Of a DNA stretch of 64,000 bases, positions 1 through 9,367 are shown piece after piece (the first letter of the stretch is position 1; every line of letters begins with the position of its first letter). The notes beneath the pieces were generated by a model that worked only from the letters and a program-made list of their open reading frames with translations, did no database searches and was not told the origin of the DNA. A program made the position numbers and the translations under genes. Source of the stretch: Pseudomonas sp. gcc21 (GTDB lineage: Bacteria > Pseudomonadota > Gammaproteobacteria > Pseudomonadales > Pseudomonadaceae); assembly GCF_012844345.1 (NCBI RefSeq), contig NZ_CP051625.1, positions 3,038,001-3,102,000 of the forward strand. The letters are read 5' to 3'.

Positions 1-793
1 CGTTGTTTGAAGGTGTCTGCCAGTGGCTATTACGACTGGCAAGATCGTGAGCCAAGCCCACGCGCTCAGGATAATGCGCGCCTGATAAAGCGTATTCGTG
101 AGATCCATGAGGATAGCCGCGGTGCAATAGGTGCGCCTCGCATGCACGAGGATCTCCTATTCGAAGGTGAAACCGCCAGCCTGAACCGTGTTGCTCGCTT
201 GATGGCCGCAGAGCAAATTCAAGGTTGGCCGCGCAGGAAGAGACGTGGCTTTGGCCGAGTAACGTCTGGCCGCCCAGCAGGTGTGGAAAATCTACTGGAA
301 CGCGACTTCAATGCCTTGGAGCCGGAGCGCAAATGGGTCACGGATATCACGGAGATAGCCACGCTGGAGGGCAAGCTCTTCCTGTGTGTAGTGCTGGATC
401 TGTACAGCAAGCTAGTGATTGGCTGGTCGATGCATCATCGCCAAGATAGGCAGATGGTCATCCGGGCAGTGGAGATGGCGATTTGACAGCGTCAGGGTAA
501 CTGGTCGGTCATTTTACATTCTGACAGGGGAAGCCAATTTACCAGCGTCGACTATCAGCGCTTTCTGAGCCGAAACACGCTGGTTTGCAGCATGAGTGCC
601 GTTGGCCATTGTGGCGATAACGCGGCTTGTGAGGGCTTCTTCGGGCCAACTCAAGCGCGAGCGTGTTGCTCATCAATCGTACCGGACACTTGATGAAGCG
701 CGAGCGGATCTGTTCGACTATATTGAGCGGTTTCATAACCCACGAATGCGTCGTAGAGTTGCTCAGCAAGATCTGAAGTTTTCGGCTCTTTAA
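1..793 (+). pseudogene. IS3-family transposase (OrfB) remnant
   Basis: This is a DDE integrase-type transposase of the IS3 family, cut by the left window edge. The N-terminal HTH_21-like part and the first catalytic stretch (WVTDITEI, then [13 protein letters not shown]) are read from position 7. The frame is stopped by TGA at 484-486, where the family normally has a Trp codon (ALWQR-type motif). The protein then continues as HSDRGSQFTS and shifts frame near 640 to give GQLKRERV...FDYIERFHNP, ending at 793. With a nonsense codon and a frameshift it cannot make active transposase. No partner orfA is visible because of the window edge. The family call is firm; the IS name is not determined. Confidence 0.85.
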
Positions 794-1109
794 AACCGTC
801 CGTGGAAGCGGGGTAGAACCCTTTTCACGTAGTGATTCACATGAAATAATTCCTGCCAGATGTCTTCGTGCCCAGTCTGAGGCGGTACTCAAATAAGCCG
901 CGTATACACTCATCACTAAAACCAGGTGGGCGCGATTTGGGCACAATCTGGGCACAGACGGTTTTTAAGAGTTCGCTCGTGATTTGAGCTAGATGTCATG
1001 CTTTTCAGCATTCGCGCGACGGGTAATTGAGTGCCGGTTGGGTGTGGCAAGAATCAATGTTTGATCTTGCCGACTTTGTTATCGTGCAAGTTATTGATTT
1101 TAAATAAGA
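794..1109. other. intergenic, probable element end with integrase arm-type repeats
   Basis: No convincing gene lies in this stretch between the IS3 relic and the tRNA. It contains two direct copies of TGGGCACA (938-945 and 949-956) about 40 bp after the sequence enters a non-coding spacer. Similar short direct repeats near tRNA genes are commonly the arm-type binding sites of tyrosine integrases, so this is likely the end of a mobile element that extends left, out of the window. That reading is inference. Confidence 0.4.
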
Positions 1110-1186
1110 TGGCGCACCCGACTGGATTCGAACCAGTGACCCCCGCCTTCGGAGGGCGGTACTCTATCCAGCTGAGCTACGGGTGC
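1110..1186 (-). tRNA. tRNA-Arg(CCG), copy 1
   Basis: On the minus strand the sequence folds as a full cloverleaf: acceptor GCACCCG/CGGGTGC, D arm GCTC...GAGT, anticodon stem CCGCC/GGCGG with loop CTCCGAA (anticodon CCG, reading CGG), and T arm ACTGG-TTCGAAT-CCAGT. CCA is encoded at the 3' end (TGG at 1110-1112). It differs from copy 2 at 49511-49587 only in the T stem (ACTGG against ACAGG pairs), which shows the two genes are not a simple recent duplication. It lies at the left end of the 48-kb accessory block. Confidence 0.95.
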
Positions 1187-1197
1187 GTTATAGAAAT

Positions 1198-1210
1198 GCC
1201 TTCGGAGGGC
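1198..1210. repeat. copy of tRNA-Arg anticodon-arm sequence (attachment-core-like)
   Basis: GCCTTCGGAGGGC, identical to the anticodon arm inside the tRNA at 1145-1157, is repeated here 41 bp beyond it, and again inside tRNA copy 2 (49546-49558) and in the tRNA half at 49650-49662. Four identical 13-mers at the two borders of the accessory block suggest att core sequences for integration at the anticodon loop. Confidence 0.6.
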
Positions 1211-1749
1211 AAAAATTAATGCATGTATGCGAAAGGTTTTAATTGATATAGATAGTTTTTAAGCGTGGATATCTCGCATAACACATTGATTAATAACTAA
1301 AAATAAGAACCACATTTTGTGCCATTTTAAGCCCATTTTGGTGGGCGCTTAATACACACAGGTACGTTTGGCACAAAATATGGCACATACTCTGAAGCGG
1401 CTTTTGACATAAAGCTTTTCGTGGGTACGCCGTTGTAAGAACGCGAGCTTAACTGGAACGCTCGCAGCAAGCCGTTCCGGAAAGTCTCGGTCAGGCAGCG
1501 TCAAAGGGGTCCGCGGGTTACGCTCTTTAGACGCTGAACGCCTGCAGTCGGCCACGACCTGCCGCTCAATTCCTCGACTGAACTACAGGAAAAGGATGAT
1601 CTGAGTCATTCACGACCGATCTCGCGAATGACCGCTTCGGTCGGGGTCGGCCTGACTTCGTTTCAGAACAGCGTTTGATGAATAAGAGGCATCTAGCTTC
1701 TAGTGCTGGACGCCCCGGGTTATGCTGAAGTAGCTCCCTTGGTACTAAG
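1211..1749. other. intergenic, island end with inverted TGTGCC/GGCACA repeats
   Basis: No supported gene. Between 1316 and 1386 there are TTGTGCCATTTT on one side and TTTGGCACAAAATATGGCACA on the other, separated by a small inverted repeat around GCCCATTTTGGTGGGC. They resemble the repeats at 938-956 and 49324-49353 and may be integrase arm sites of the element that runs rightward from here. The rest, up to the large STAND gene, shows no clear promoter or ribosome site. Confidence 0.4.
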
Positions 1750-1776
1750 TTGGCGTCAACTACCAAATCCATTTTC

Positions 1777-4700
1777 ATGGTTCCGAAAATGCCTAAGAAA
1801 CCGAATCCATCCAACACTGCAGCTCCCGCAACTGCACCGGCGGAAGGCGAACGTCGAGCACTCCGTGGATACATTGGCCAGTACGAGCGGGCGGGCGCTG
1901 CCATTTATGCTGCGCTCGAGCGCGACGAGCTGCTCTGGATCGGCGTCGCAGACCGCAACGCGGGTATTGCCGACGACTTGGTGCTCGGTTTCGATGGGGT
2001 GGTGGTCGGTCACCAGTTCAAGACGTCCAAGTTCCCAGGCACTTTCACTGTTGAGACGCTGTTTATTGGTGCCAACGGCCTGTTGAGGCCCCTGGTTCAT
2101 GCTTGGCAGTGCCTGCGCAAGGACAACCCGGGAAGCCGGGTCGAGATTCGCCTGGTTGTTAATGACTTTCCGTCGATTACTGACAAGCCAGGCGATGGCA
2201 CGCCGCCCCACAGCGCGGCATTTCTTGAGGAACTCCAACAGCATCCAAATCGGCCGCTAGCGGATTGGTACACGCAGGAATGGAGTCGACTGATCAACCA
2301 CCTGCGCCGTGAAGCCGGCCTGGGCGATGACGACTTCGATTTTTTTTTGCACAGCCTCCGTGTGGTGTGCGGAGCTGCGGCGGACTTCATCCAGTCGCAC
2401 AAATTGAACGCCGAGCAGGCGCGGCAGGCATCCGAGATTTCAAGCGTACTGCCCAAGCTGGTCGCCGATGCCCGCGACAAAGACAGGTGGACGCGTGACG
2501 AGCTGCTTCGTGAGCTTGGCTGGCGCGATCCCTCTAAGACGCTGCTCATCCAACGGTTCCCAGTCGGCGCCTATGTTCAGCGCAACCGTGACACTGAGGC
2601 CAAGCTGCTAGCCGCGCTGCATGCCGCCGACCAGGGCTACGTCTCACTCATAGGACCGCCTGGCTCCGGGAAGTCCACTCTCCTGCAGGTTGCGCTGGCC
2701 ACTGAGGCTAATATCCGGCTCGTTCGCTACTTGGCGTACGTGCCAGGTGCTGCTCAAGGCGTGGGTCGCGGGGAGGCCGACAACTTCCTGACTGACGTCG
2801 GCACGCAGTTACGCAACAGCGGTTTGGTTGGACTGCGTCTTCGCGACGACTCGCTGCATGAGCGCCGAGAGCAGTTCGGCGTCCTGGTACAGCAGGCTGG
2901 TGAACGCTTCGACCGCGACGGGATCCGAACAATCATCGTCGTCGACGGGCTCGACCATGTGCCTCGCGAAGAGCGGCCGACCAATTCGCTTCTGGGCGAG
3001 CTGCCTCTTCCCGCTGCCATCCCCAACGGGGTTGTGTTCATCCTCGGCACGCAGCGGCTGGATCTCGCGAATCTGAAGCCCGCAGTAAGAGAGCAAGCGG
3101 AGAAAAGCGAGCGACAGGTTCTCATGGGACCTCTCGGCCGCGAGGAGGTCGCCCGGATGGCAGATGCGCTTGGCCTGCCTGCCGAGATTCCAAGATTGGA
3201 TCTAAGCAATCTATCGCATGGCCACCCGCTGGCAACGCGCTACTTAATTCATGCGCTGTTGCACGCGGACGAAGCCGGCCGTAAGCACCTTCTCAGCGGT
3301 GGGATGCCGTTCGACGGCGATATTGAGACCGTGTACACCGCTGCTTGGCGCGAGATCGCAAGCGATGTCGATGCCATGGACGTGCTGGGCTACATCGCTC
3401 GTGCTGAGGCACCTGTGGACCTGCGGCTGCTGGCCACAATGGTCAAGGAGTCCGCGATTGAACGCGCTCTGATCGTTGCACGGCACCTGCTCCGTAGTTC
3501 ATCCCAGGGGTGGAGCGTCTTCCACAACAGCTTTCGGCTGTTCGTCATCGCTCAACCTCGAACCCGCCTCGGAAGCGTCGATGCCGAATACTCGCAGCGC
3601 GTGTACCGCGACCTCGCCCAGTTGGCGAAGAACGCGCCGCCCGAATCGGCGCAGTACTGGCTTGAGTTGCGCTACCGCGCCCGTGCCGGCGACGGTGCCG
3701 ATGTACTTGCGCTGGCGATGCCCGCTCGCTTCAGGCAGCAACTGGCTGACGGGCGTTCTATCGCCGAGATCCACGCCGATATCCGCCTGGCTCTGCTGGC
3801 AGTGCGTGGAACGCACGATGCGACCGCCTTCTCACGGCTGCTGCTGTGTCGTGACGAAGTGGGGCGGCGGGAAACTGCCCTTGAGTACGCCAACCAGCTT
3901 CCGCTGGCGATGCTAGCGGTTGGGGACATTGATGCAGCCCTGGCCTTCGTGCAGTACTTCCCCAGCCAGGGCTACGAGGTCGTCGACGCCCTGTTAGCGC
4001 GAGGGGACTTCGAGCGGGCGAAGGAACTGTTTGAAAGCCTCGAGCCACTGTCGCAGCTCCATACGTCCAAGTTCCAGAACCACGGGCACGACCACAACAT
4101 AACGGAATTCGAGAGGTGGGCAAGGCGCGCCGTCCACTTCCGAGACACCGAGCAGATCCAGATAGCGATTGACCACCTCGCCGCAGAGGGGCTACGCCAG
4201 CCCGAAAAGGTGGATCCGCAAACTGTCGCCGCGCTGCAACTGCATCTGAGGAGGGAAGCCGCAGAGGCGATGCTCCTTCAGAAGGTTGGCGCCGATCCAC
4301 AAGACCTCTGCAGCAAGCTCGGGGTAGCCAACGAAGACAAACCTTCGGTGATGGTTCACGCAGGTCTTGTGGCCAGTCGGCGTGGCGACGTTGCGCAAGC
4401 GCTTGCCCTGTTTGATGCTGCCGCCGCCCTTCCTGGCTTCGTAGAGGTACCCAACGGCTACCGACGCCGGATGGCACTAATTGCATTCGAAGCTGACCGT
4501 CGTGACCTAGCCGAGGCCCTGTTCGACAAGCTGGTCGCACCGATGATCTCTATGTGCGACGACGAGACGGACCTGGCTGGGCTGGGTAATCTGGTCGGTG
4601 CGGTGATGCATCACGCGAGGCTTTGCACGCTGCTCAATAAGCCGCTGCCAAGCGCGACACCGTCGAAGCACACCTTCCTTCATCCGTTCCAGCAGCACGC

Positions 4701-7700
4701 CTCGACGATAGGCGTGCTTCTAGGTCGCGCCGCCGTCGACAACGCGTCCGTGCCGGCCGGCAGCATCCAGGACGAAGCCCGCATTGCCCTTGGGTACGTC
4801 CTACGTCTGACATCAGAAGGCGGCAGCGAGTCATATCGCATCCAGCAGGCCTTCAAAGCGGTCCCCATGCTCGTGCCAGCGCTGCTGAGGCTCGGCGCCA
4901 AGCGCGGCGAGACTGAGTACCGTGCGGTACTTCGGGAAATTGACGCAGCCATCGCCTCATCGACGCTGGGGGGCACTGCGTACCTGCGACGCAGATTGGC
5001 CGTCGATGCGTATAGGGTTGACGGTGACCGGGTGGCGGCCGTCGATCGACTCAACGCACTCGTGGCGGAGCTTCAGGAGAGCACGCCGAGCGAGCAGATC
5101 GACGGGTTGGCCGATCTGGCCATCGCGTTGGCTGTGGTCGGGGACTTAGAGCGGGCCAAACAGTTGCTGGCGACGGTTCCCGAGCAATGCCTTGGCTACG
5201 CGTTGGCCCCCAAGAAAGACCCGCAGTACGCAATCTGGCGAGACATCCTGGTCCTTGCGAACGCCGCTGACCCGGAGAACCGTGTCAAGCGAGTATCGAC
5301 CTTAATGCGCCAAGTCGGCGGCATGAATGAAACGGAAGGGTCGTCGGCCGCGCATCGTTTGACGATGTCGCTAATCGAGGAAGCGACGCAGGTCGCACCT
5401 CGCTTCGGCTTCGAGGTGTCAAAAACACTGGCGGATTGGAATCTGATTGGCTGGCCGAACCGTGTTGACCTGCTCATGACGGGGATGGTGCGGCGAAGCC
5501 CTGAACTCGTCTTGGCTTGCGCGACGGTCTGGTGCGGTCTGTGTCTGCCGTTCTACATGGAACCGTACTACCGGGACCCGCACCACGTCGGTGACTTCAT
5601 CGACACCGCCGCCGACGCCGCAGGACCTATACAGATTGAACCGCTCGCGCGGATGTTTTTGGCGGTGATCGAGGTAGCCAGCAGGGCACACGAGAGGGTC
5701 GGACTGCTCCAGCGCCTTCGCACCTCTGCCGGAAGACATGGGTTTTCATCTGCCGAGCTCGACGCCGCCGTAGCCCGGTGGACGTCAGAAGCGCCGGAAC
5801 CTCGACACTCGTATACGCCAAGCAAGTACGACTCGGAGACCACTCTCGAGCAGCTTGAGCGCGCGTTTGAAGCGGATGGCGACGAACTGAACTACAACGC
5901 CCCGTACCGTTTCAGAGATCTGGCCGAGACGGCCCCGCTTCATCTGGTGCGGAGGATATTTGAGCGCTGGCAGGTCTTGCAGGACGACGCGCGCTGCCGC
6001 TTCCTGATGGTTAAAAGGTTGGCTGCGGCGGGGGAGGTCGAGTACGCCAAGAAGCTGATGCAAGGCTACGAGTCAAGCAAGGACCCCTGGAGTTCCTGGA
6101 GCCAGTGGATGGGTGGCGGTAAGTTCTTCTACTTTGAGGCGAAGAAGCTCTTGCAGGGACCATCCACATGCCCAGCCGCCTTCGAGAACATTGTCGATTC
6201 AGTAACGGCGGGCCAGGAGAACACCCAGTCACTGCTGACAGAGCTGGATTCGATACTGCCGGTAATCAGCGCGACGCCGGATTGGCCGGCCATCTGGTCG
6301 CTACTTGAGGAGCAGATGGCCTGCACTCGCGAGTTCCAGCTGGGGCGACCCTTCCAGCCGAGCGAGCTACCGCTCAGCGACACGGAACTTTTGGAGGATC
6401 TGCTGCACTTTGCCTATCGGCTGCCCGTTGCAGAAGTTCAGCGACACGCACGCAATTGCACGTTCAGCCTGGCAAGGCAAGCCGGACTCGGCCAAGCTTT
6501 GTTCAAGTCCCTTATGCGGCGACTTATAGCCGGCGAATTAGATGCCCCCTTGCATGCGCTCGGAACACTGCTGGCTGCTGACAGCGCGGACCTTGCCCCC
6601 GAGTTGGGCAGCGCCGTGGCTGCGTTGGTCAGTCACCGTGACATCGCAGTGGCAGAGTCAGCCGCGCTCTTGTCGCATCGTTGGAGGCAGGCTGTCCCCT
6701 TGGACGCGATACCACTGCCGCTTTTCTATCGCCTTGAACTCGAGCACCCGCCAGAGGGTGACCAGGCATTCACGGACGAAAGAACTGGTGCAATGCGCGT
6801 CGAGTCGCCGCTTGGCTGGACCGAGATGTTGCGCTCGACGGCACGTCACATCGCGAAGGCGGCAGGCATTGAGGAGATGACAGTCCGCCGACGCGCGGCG
6901 ATGTTCATCCAGGATTGGGGTGGACTTGAGGCATTCGGGCCCTCTGGCACCAAAAGGCTTGAGACTCAGCTTCGCGTGCTCGACATGCAGATCACTTACC
7001 TGAAGCCCCACGCCTACATTGCCCTTGCCGCACTTCGCCACGTCGCAGGAGAACTGCGGCTGGCCGGCAAAGTGAAAGGCAGCGACATGCCCACGCTTTT
7101 GGAACGTTTGGGCTGCCCGCTTCCGCCTCGACCGCTGAAGCTCCCGCAAGTGCGCCCCGAATGGATCCGAATGCCGCTGTTGGACCGACATGCGGGTTGG
7201 TCCGGACGAGAGAAGAAGTGGGTTGAGGAGGTCGACAGCGACGTTGCGCCTTTCCCGGCACATCACGATGGCCAAGTCGTGGCTGAGGTGTCGCGTATCA
7301 AGATCTTCAAGCCACGCCTGTCAGAGCATCACCTCTACCGATTTCGAGCACCCTCGGCACGAACCGATGGAGAGGACTTCGACCAGTGCTATGCCACCTT
7401 GCCAATCGCTGTGTGGCTAGGCCAGCACGTCGCCCTCGACAATGAATTGGCTCCAACGCTGGTAAGGCGAGTTGTTTGCTCCGTGGACATGGGCTTCGAC
7501 GCAGCAGCCTATTCACTCGTATTGTGCCCGAACTGGGTGATGAGGCTCCGCTGGCGCGCGCATGACAACGAACCGAGCGTCTTCCTCGACCCGAGCGGAG
7601 ACGTGGTCGCACAGCTGCATTGGTGGCGCGACGCCGGCCCAGTTGATATCGATACGGAGTCTCTGTGGGGCGAGGGTTGCTACATCGTTCTGACGCCGGT

Positions 7701-7836
7701 AGGCATCGAAGAGATCACCACTGCCCGTGGGAAGCTGGACCTGGACATCAACGTGGTCGCAAGCAGGCAGATCAAGCAACCGAGCAGCTACGGGCAATCT
7801 CTCTTGAAAACAGCGAAGAACGGCTACTCGCTCTAA
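1777..7836 (+). CDS. Avs-like STAND NTPase with N-terminal Cap4/DUF4297-like nuclease domain
   Basis: A protein of about 2,019 residues with three parts. Residues about 25-200 look like a PD-(D/E)xK nuclease of the Cap4/DUF4297 type: acidic pair D66/D67 followed by HQFK at 79-82, after a YERAGAAIYAAL helix. A STAND/NACHT-like NTPase follows, with Walker A GPPGSGKST (293-301) and Walker B IIVVDGLDHV (D390). The remaining 1,500 residues are helical, with Ala/Leu-rich repeat-like segments suited to a sensor. This is the architecture of antiviral Avs proteins, which bind a phage protein and then cut DNA. The frame is open to a TTG at 1750; ATG at 1777 or 1789 is more likely, but neither has a good ribosome site. 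It stands alone as the first gene of the island. The Avs subtype is not determined. Confidence 0.7.
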   Translation: MVPKMPKKPNPSNTAAPATAPAEGERRALRGYIGQYERAGAAIYAALERDELLWIGVADRNAGIADDLVLGFDGVVVGHQFKTSKFPGTFTVETLFIGANGLLRPLVHAWQCLRKDNPGSRVEIRLVVNDFPSITDKPGDGTPPHSAAFLEELQQHPNRPLADWYTQEWSRLINHLRREAGLGDDDFDFFLHSLRVVCGAAADFIQSHKLNAEQARQASEISSVLPKLVADARDKDRWTRDELLRELGWRDPSKTLLIQRFPVGAYVQRNRDTEAKLLAALHAADQGYVSLIGPPGSGKSTLLQVALATEANIRLVRYLAYVPGAAQGVGRGEADNFLTDVGTQLRNSGLVGLRLRDDSLHERREQFGVLVQQAGERFDRDGIRTIIVVDGLDHVPREERPTNSLLGELPLPAAIPNGVVFILGTQRLDLANLKPAVREQAEKSERQVLMGPLGREEVARMADALGLPAEIPRLDLSNLSHGHPLATRYLIHALLHADEAGRKHLLSGGMPFDGDIETVYTAAWREIASDVDAMDVLGYIARAEAPVDLRLLATMVKESAIERALIVARHLLRSSSQGWSVFHNSFRLFVIAQPRTRLGSVDAEYSQRVYRDLAQLAKNAPPESAQYWLELRYRARAGDGADVLALAMPARFRQQLADGRSIAEIHADIRLALLAVRGTHDATAFSRLLLCRDEVGRRETALEYANQLPLAMLAVGDIDAALAFVQYFPSQGYEVVDALLARGDFERAKELFESLEPLSQLHTSKFQNHGHDHNITEFERWARRAVHFRDTEQIQIAIDHLAAEGLRQPEKVDPQTVAALQLHLRREAAEAMLLQKVGADPQDLCSKLGVANEDKPSVMVHAGLVASRRGDVAQALALFDAAAALPGFVEVPNGYRRRMALIAFEADRRDLAEALFDKLVAPMISMCDDETDLAGLGNLVGAVMHHARLCTLLNKPLPSATPSKHTFLHPFQQHASTIGVLLGRAAVDNASVPAGSIQDEARIALGYVLRLTSEGGSESYRIQQAFKAVPMLVPALLRLGAKRGETEYRAVLREIDAAIASSTLGGTAYLRRRLAVDAYRVDGDRVAAVDRLNALVAELQESTPSEQIDGLADLAIALAVVGDLERAKQLLATVPEQCLGYALAPKKDPQYAIWRDILVLANAADPENRVKRVSTLMRQVGGMNETEGSSAAHRLTMSLIEEATQVAPRFGFEVSKTLADWNLIGWPNRVDLLMTGMVRRSPELVLACATVWCGLCLPFYMEPYYRDPHHVGDFIDTAADAAGPIQIEPLARMFLAVIEVASRAHERVGLLQRLRTSAGRHGFSSAELDAAVARWTSEAPEPRHSYTPSKYDSETTLEQLERAFEADGDELNYNAPYRFRDLAETAPLHLVRRIFERWQVLQDDARCRFLMVKRLAAAGEVEYAKKLMQGYESSKDPWSSWSQWMGGGKFFYFEAKKLLQGPSTCPAAFENIVDSVTAGQENTQSLLTELDSILPVISATPDWPAIWSLLEEQMACTREFQLGRPFQPSELPLSDTELLEDLLHFAYRLPVAEVQRHARNCTFSLARQAGLGQALFKSLMRRLIAGELDAPLHALGTLLAADSADLAPELGSAVAALVSHRDIAVAESAALLSHRWRQAVPLDAIPLPLFYRLELEHPPEGDQAFTDERTGAMRVESPLGWTEMLRSTARHIAKAAGIEEMTVRRRAAMFIQDWGGLEAFGPSGTKRLETQLRVLDMQITYLKPHAYIALAALRHVAGELRLAGKVKGSDMPTLLERLGCPLPPRPLKLPQVRPEWIRMPLLDRHAGWSGREKKWVEEVDSDVAPFPAHHDGQVVAEVSRIKIFKPRLSEHHLYRFRAPSARTDGEDFDQCYATLPIAVWLGQHVALDNELAPTLVRRVVCSVDMGFDAAAYSLVLCPNWVMRLRWRAHDNEPSVFLDPSGDVVAQLHWWRDAGPVDIDTESLWGEGCYIVLTPVGIEEITTARGKLDLDINVVASRQIKQPSSYGQSLLKTAKNGYSL

Positions 7837-8169
7837 TCCATGCAGATTCAGCGGCGATGCCAAGCGAGAGGGACTACGCTGGCTCCAGCTGTCGGTCCCG
7901 GAGGACTGCTTCCGGCCGGTGGCTAGCGTTCGTAGTGTCCCAACGACCGCTCCAGGCGGACGCTGCTAGAGCATGATGCACACTCCCCTATACCAGCGAG
8001 CGCTCTGGAGGTCCCACTACTTCGAATGCTTAGAGTTGCCGTAGTAGCCAGTGTCGGGATTACCGAGTTTGTGTACGACTGCGCCAAGGAGGCCTTCATG
8101 CTCAGTATGCATGCCGATCTGGGCTAGACCGGTAGCAGTTGCGTTAGGCGTGGCGGAGCCTGCCTTAGA
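7837..8169. other. intergenic, no gene seen
   Basis: About 330 bp between the STAND gene and a hairpin. Frames are open on the plus strand for up to 100 codons but have no start with a ribosome site and no recognisable product. I see nothing functional apart from the terminator at its right end. Confidence 0.4.
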
Positions 8170-8192
8170 AAAGGCGGCCAGTGGCCGCCTTT
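8170..8192. terminator. bidirectional hairpin terminator candidate
   Basis: AAAGGCGGCC-AGT-GGCCGCCTTT is a perfect 10-bp stem with a 3-nt loop, flanked by A/T on both sides. It would end transcripts of the small minus-strand gene (its stop codon is inside the stem) and any read-through from the STAND gene. Confidence 0.7.
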
Positions 8193-8331
8193 AACTACTT
8201 TTAGGCTTTGGCGGAGCCTTCGGCGCTGCTGGCCGAACGTTAGTGGGGCTCGGTGGATTAACGTTTGCTTTTTCGCGGCCACCACTCGGTTGCTGCCTAG
8301 ATGGCATTGGTTGAGGTGCTTTACTAGTCAT
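8191..8331 (-). CDS. small Pro-rich protein (46 aa), partner of the DUF6338-like gene
   Basis: ATG at 8331 opens a 46-codon frame ending TAA at 8191. The product starts MTSKAPQPMPSRQQPSGG and ends PKAPPKPKSS. It is rich in Pro, Ala and Lys with no membrane segment, so probably disordered and basic. The ribosome site (TGGTG) overlaps the stop codon of the upstream gene at 8336, so the two are translationally coupled. Function unknown; the coupling suggests an accessory to the membrane protein upstream. It is followed directly by a terminator, which marks the end of a two-gene operon. Confidence 0.55.
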   Translation of the reverse strand: MTSKAPQPMPSRQQPSGGREKANVNPPSPTNVRPAAPKAPPKPKSS

Positions 8332-8335
8332 TTTT

Positions 8336-8938
8336 TCACCAAGTTTTCTTACTGAGCTCTACCCATTGTACCTGCGTGGCGTCGATTACAAATGCATCCA
8401 CACCAAGCGGATACTCGTTCCCATCTTCATCCAGCCAAGCGGGGTCAAGGATAACAAACTGACCGCTATTTGGTTCTGATGGCCACTCCTCCGGCCAACC
8501 ATAAATACGACGATCATATTTTAGATGTAGAACCACAAATCTCTTATACCGGTTGAACGCACTAAACCATTCATTTGGGCAAGAGGTCTTAACGGTGATC
8601 CCCGCAAATCGAAGAAAAGCATGTAAATAGCCTTTATTGACCAAGAAGCACGTGAGCAACCCAAGCAGGACCGCGATCACAGCTGACCAAGTTGCGATTG
8701 CTTTCTGATCCCACACTCCCCACACCCACACGGCATTACCGACGGCAATCAGCAGTTCACCAATGCCTGTAACGATTCCGTGGATGAAGAACGTAAATAT
8801 CAGAGCCTGAACTATTTGCCCAAAAGTATCTGGCCGCTTGAATGAGGTGAGCGTGTAAAAAATCCAGGTCGCAACAAAGCCAGGAATCAAATATTGAAGT
8901 AGCGGAATTACTTCTTTAACTAGCTCATCCATTCCCAA
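8336..8938 (-). CDS. DUF6338-like membrane protein
   Basis: A 200-residue protein with three hydrophobic helices: residues about 10-27 (LLQYLIPGFVATWIFYTL), 41-70 (ALIFTFFIHGIVTGIGELL), and 85-105 (VIAVLLGLLTCFLV). A soluble C-terminal half of about 95 residues follows, containing WPEEWPSE and a predicted beta-rich end. The N-terminal LIPGF...FYTLTSFKRPD pattern is what I recall for the DUF6338 family, which is frequent in defence islands but has no proven activity. It is the first gene of a two-gene minus-strand unit with the 46-residue protein. Family assignment is moderate; function unknown. Confidence 0.6.
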   Translation of the reverse strand: MGMDELVKEVIPLLQYLIPGFVATWIFYTLTSFKRPDTFGQIVQALIFTFFIHGIVTGIGELLIAVGNAVWVWGVWDQKAIATWSAVIAVLLGLLTCFLVNKGYLHAFLRFAGITVKTSCPNEWFSAFNRYKRFVVLHLKYDRRIYGWPEEWPSEPNSGQFVILDPAWLDEDGNEYPLGVDAFVIDATQVQWVELSKKTW

Positions 8939-9367
8939 TCGTTCCCTCGAAGTCTGCGCCGAATATAACGCTCCTCAGAGACTCTTACCACTCAGAACAG
9001 AGAAAAATAATGCCCACCATCTACACCGCTGCCCCCTACTGGGTGCCGGATCGGGCAGCTATTGCCCGTAATATCGAGCCCGCCGGCCGTACGTCTGCAC
9101 CCTGGGCCAGTTCCCGATCACCCCCTCATGAAAACGGCCCAGAAGCGGTCATTGCGTATTTATAAATGCAGGGGGCAGTATGATGGCCGCATAGTACGAG
9201 AACAGCGAGCGCGAACGCAGCAGAATAAGATATTGACATCAGCGTGCCGGCTTTGGCCTACTCGTAAGCTCTGTATATGCCTGCCAAGTGATGTGAGAAC
9301 AGCCGTCTTCTAGCGTTGAATTCACTTAAATGGGTAGATCTCAAATGCTAGGAAGGGAGTTCTTTGC
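8939..9367. other. intergenic before qatA; possible short relic frame
   Basis: 429 bp with no firm gene. A 51-codon frame at 9010-9165 (+) starts MPTIYTAAPYWVPDR and ends AVIAYL; it lacks a ribosome site and looks like the N-terminal piece of a decayed gene. At the right end, GGGAG at 9356-9360 is the ribosome site for qatA. The promoter for the qat operon should be in 9240-9350 but no strong -35/-10 pair stands out. Confidence 0.35.

Noticed and set aside
9062..9313. 83-codon plus-strand gene before qatA
   Set aside because: No ribosome site, Arg/Cys-rich shadow-like composition, and conflicts with the more coding-like relic frame at 9010.
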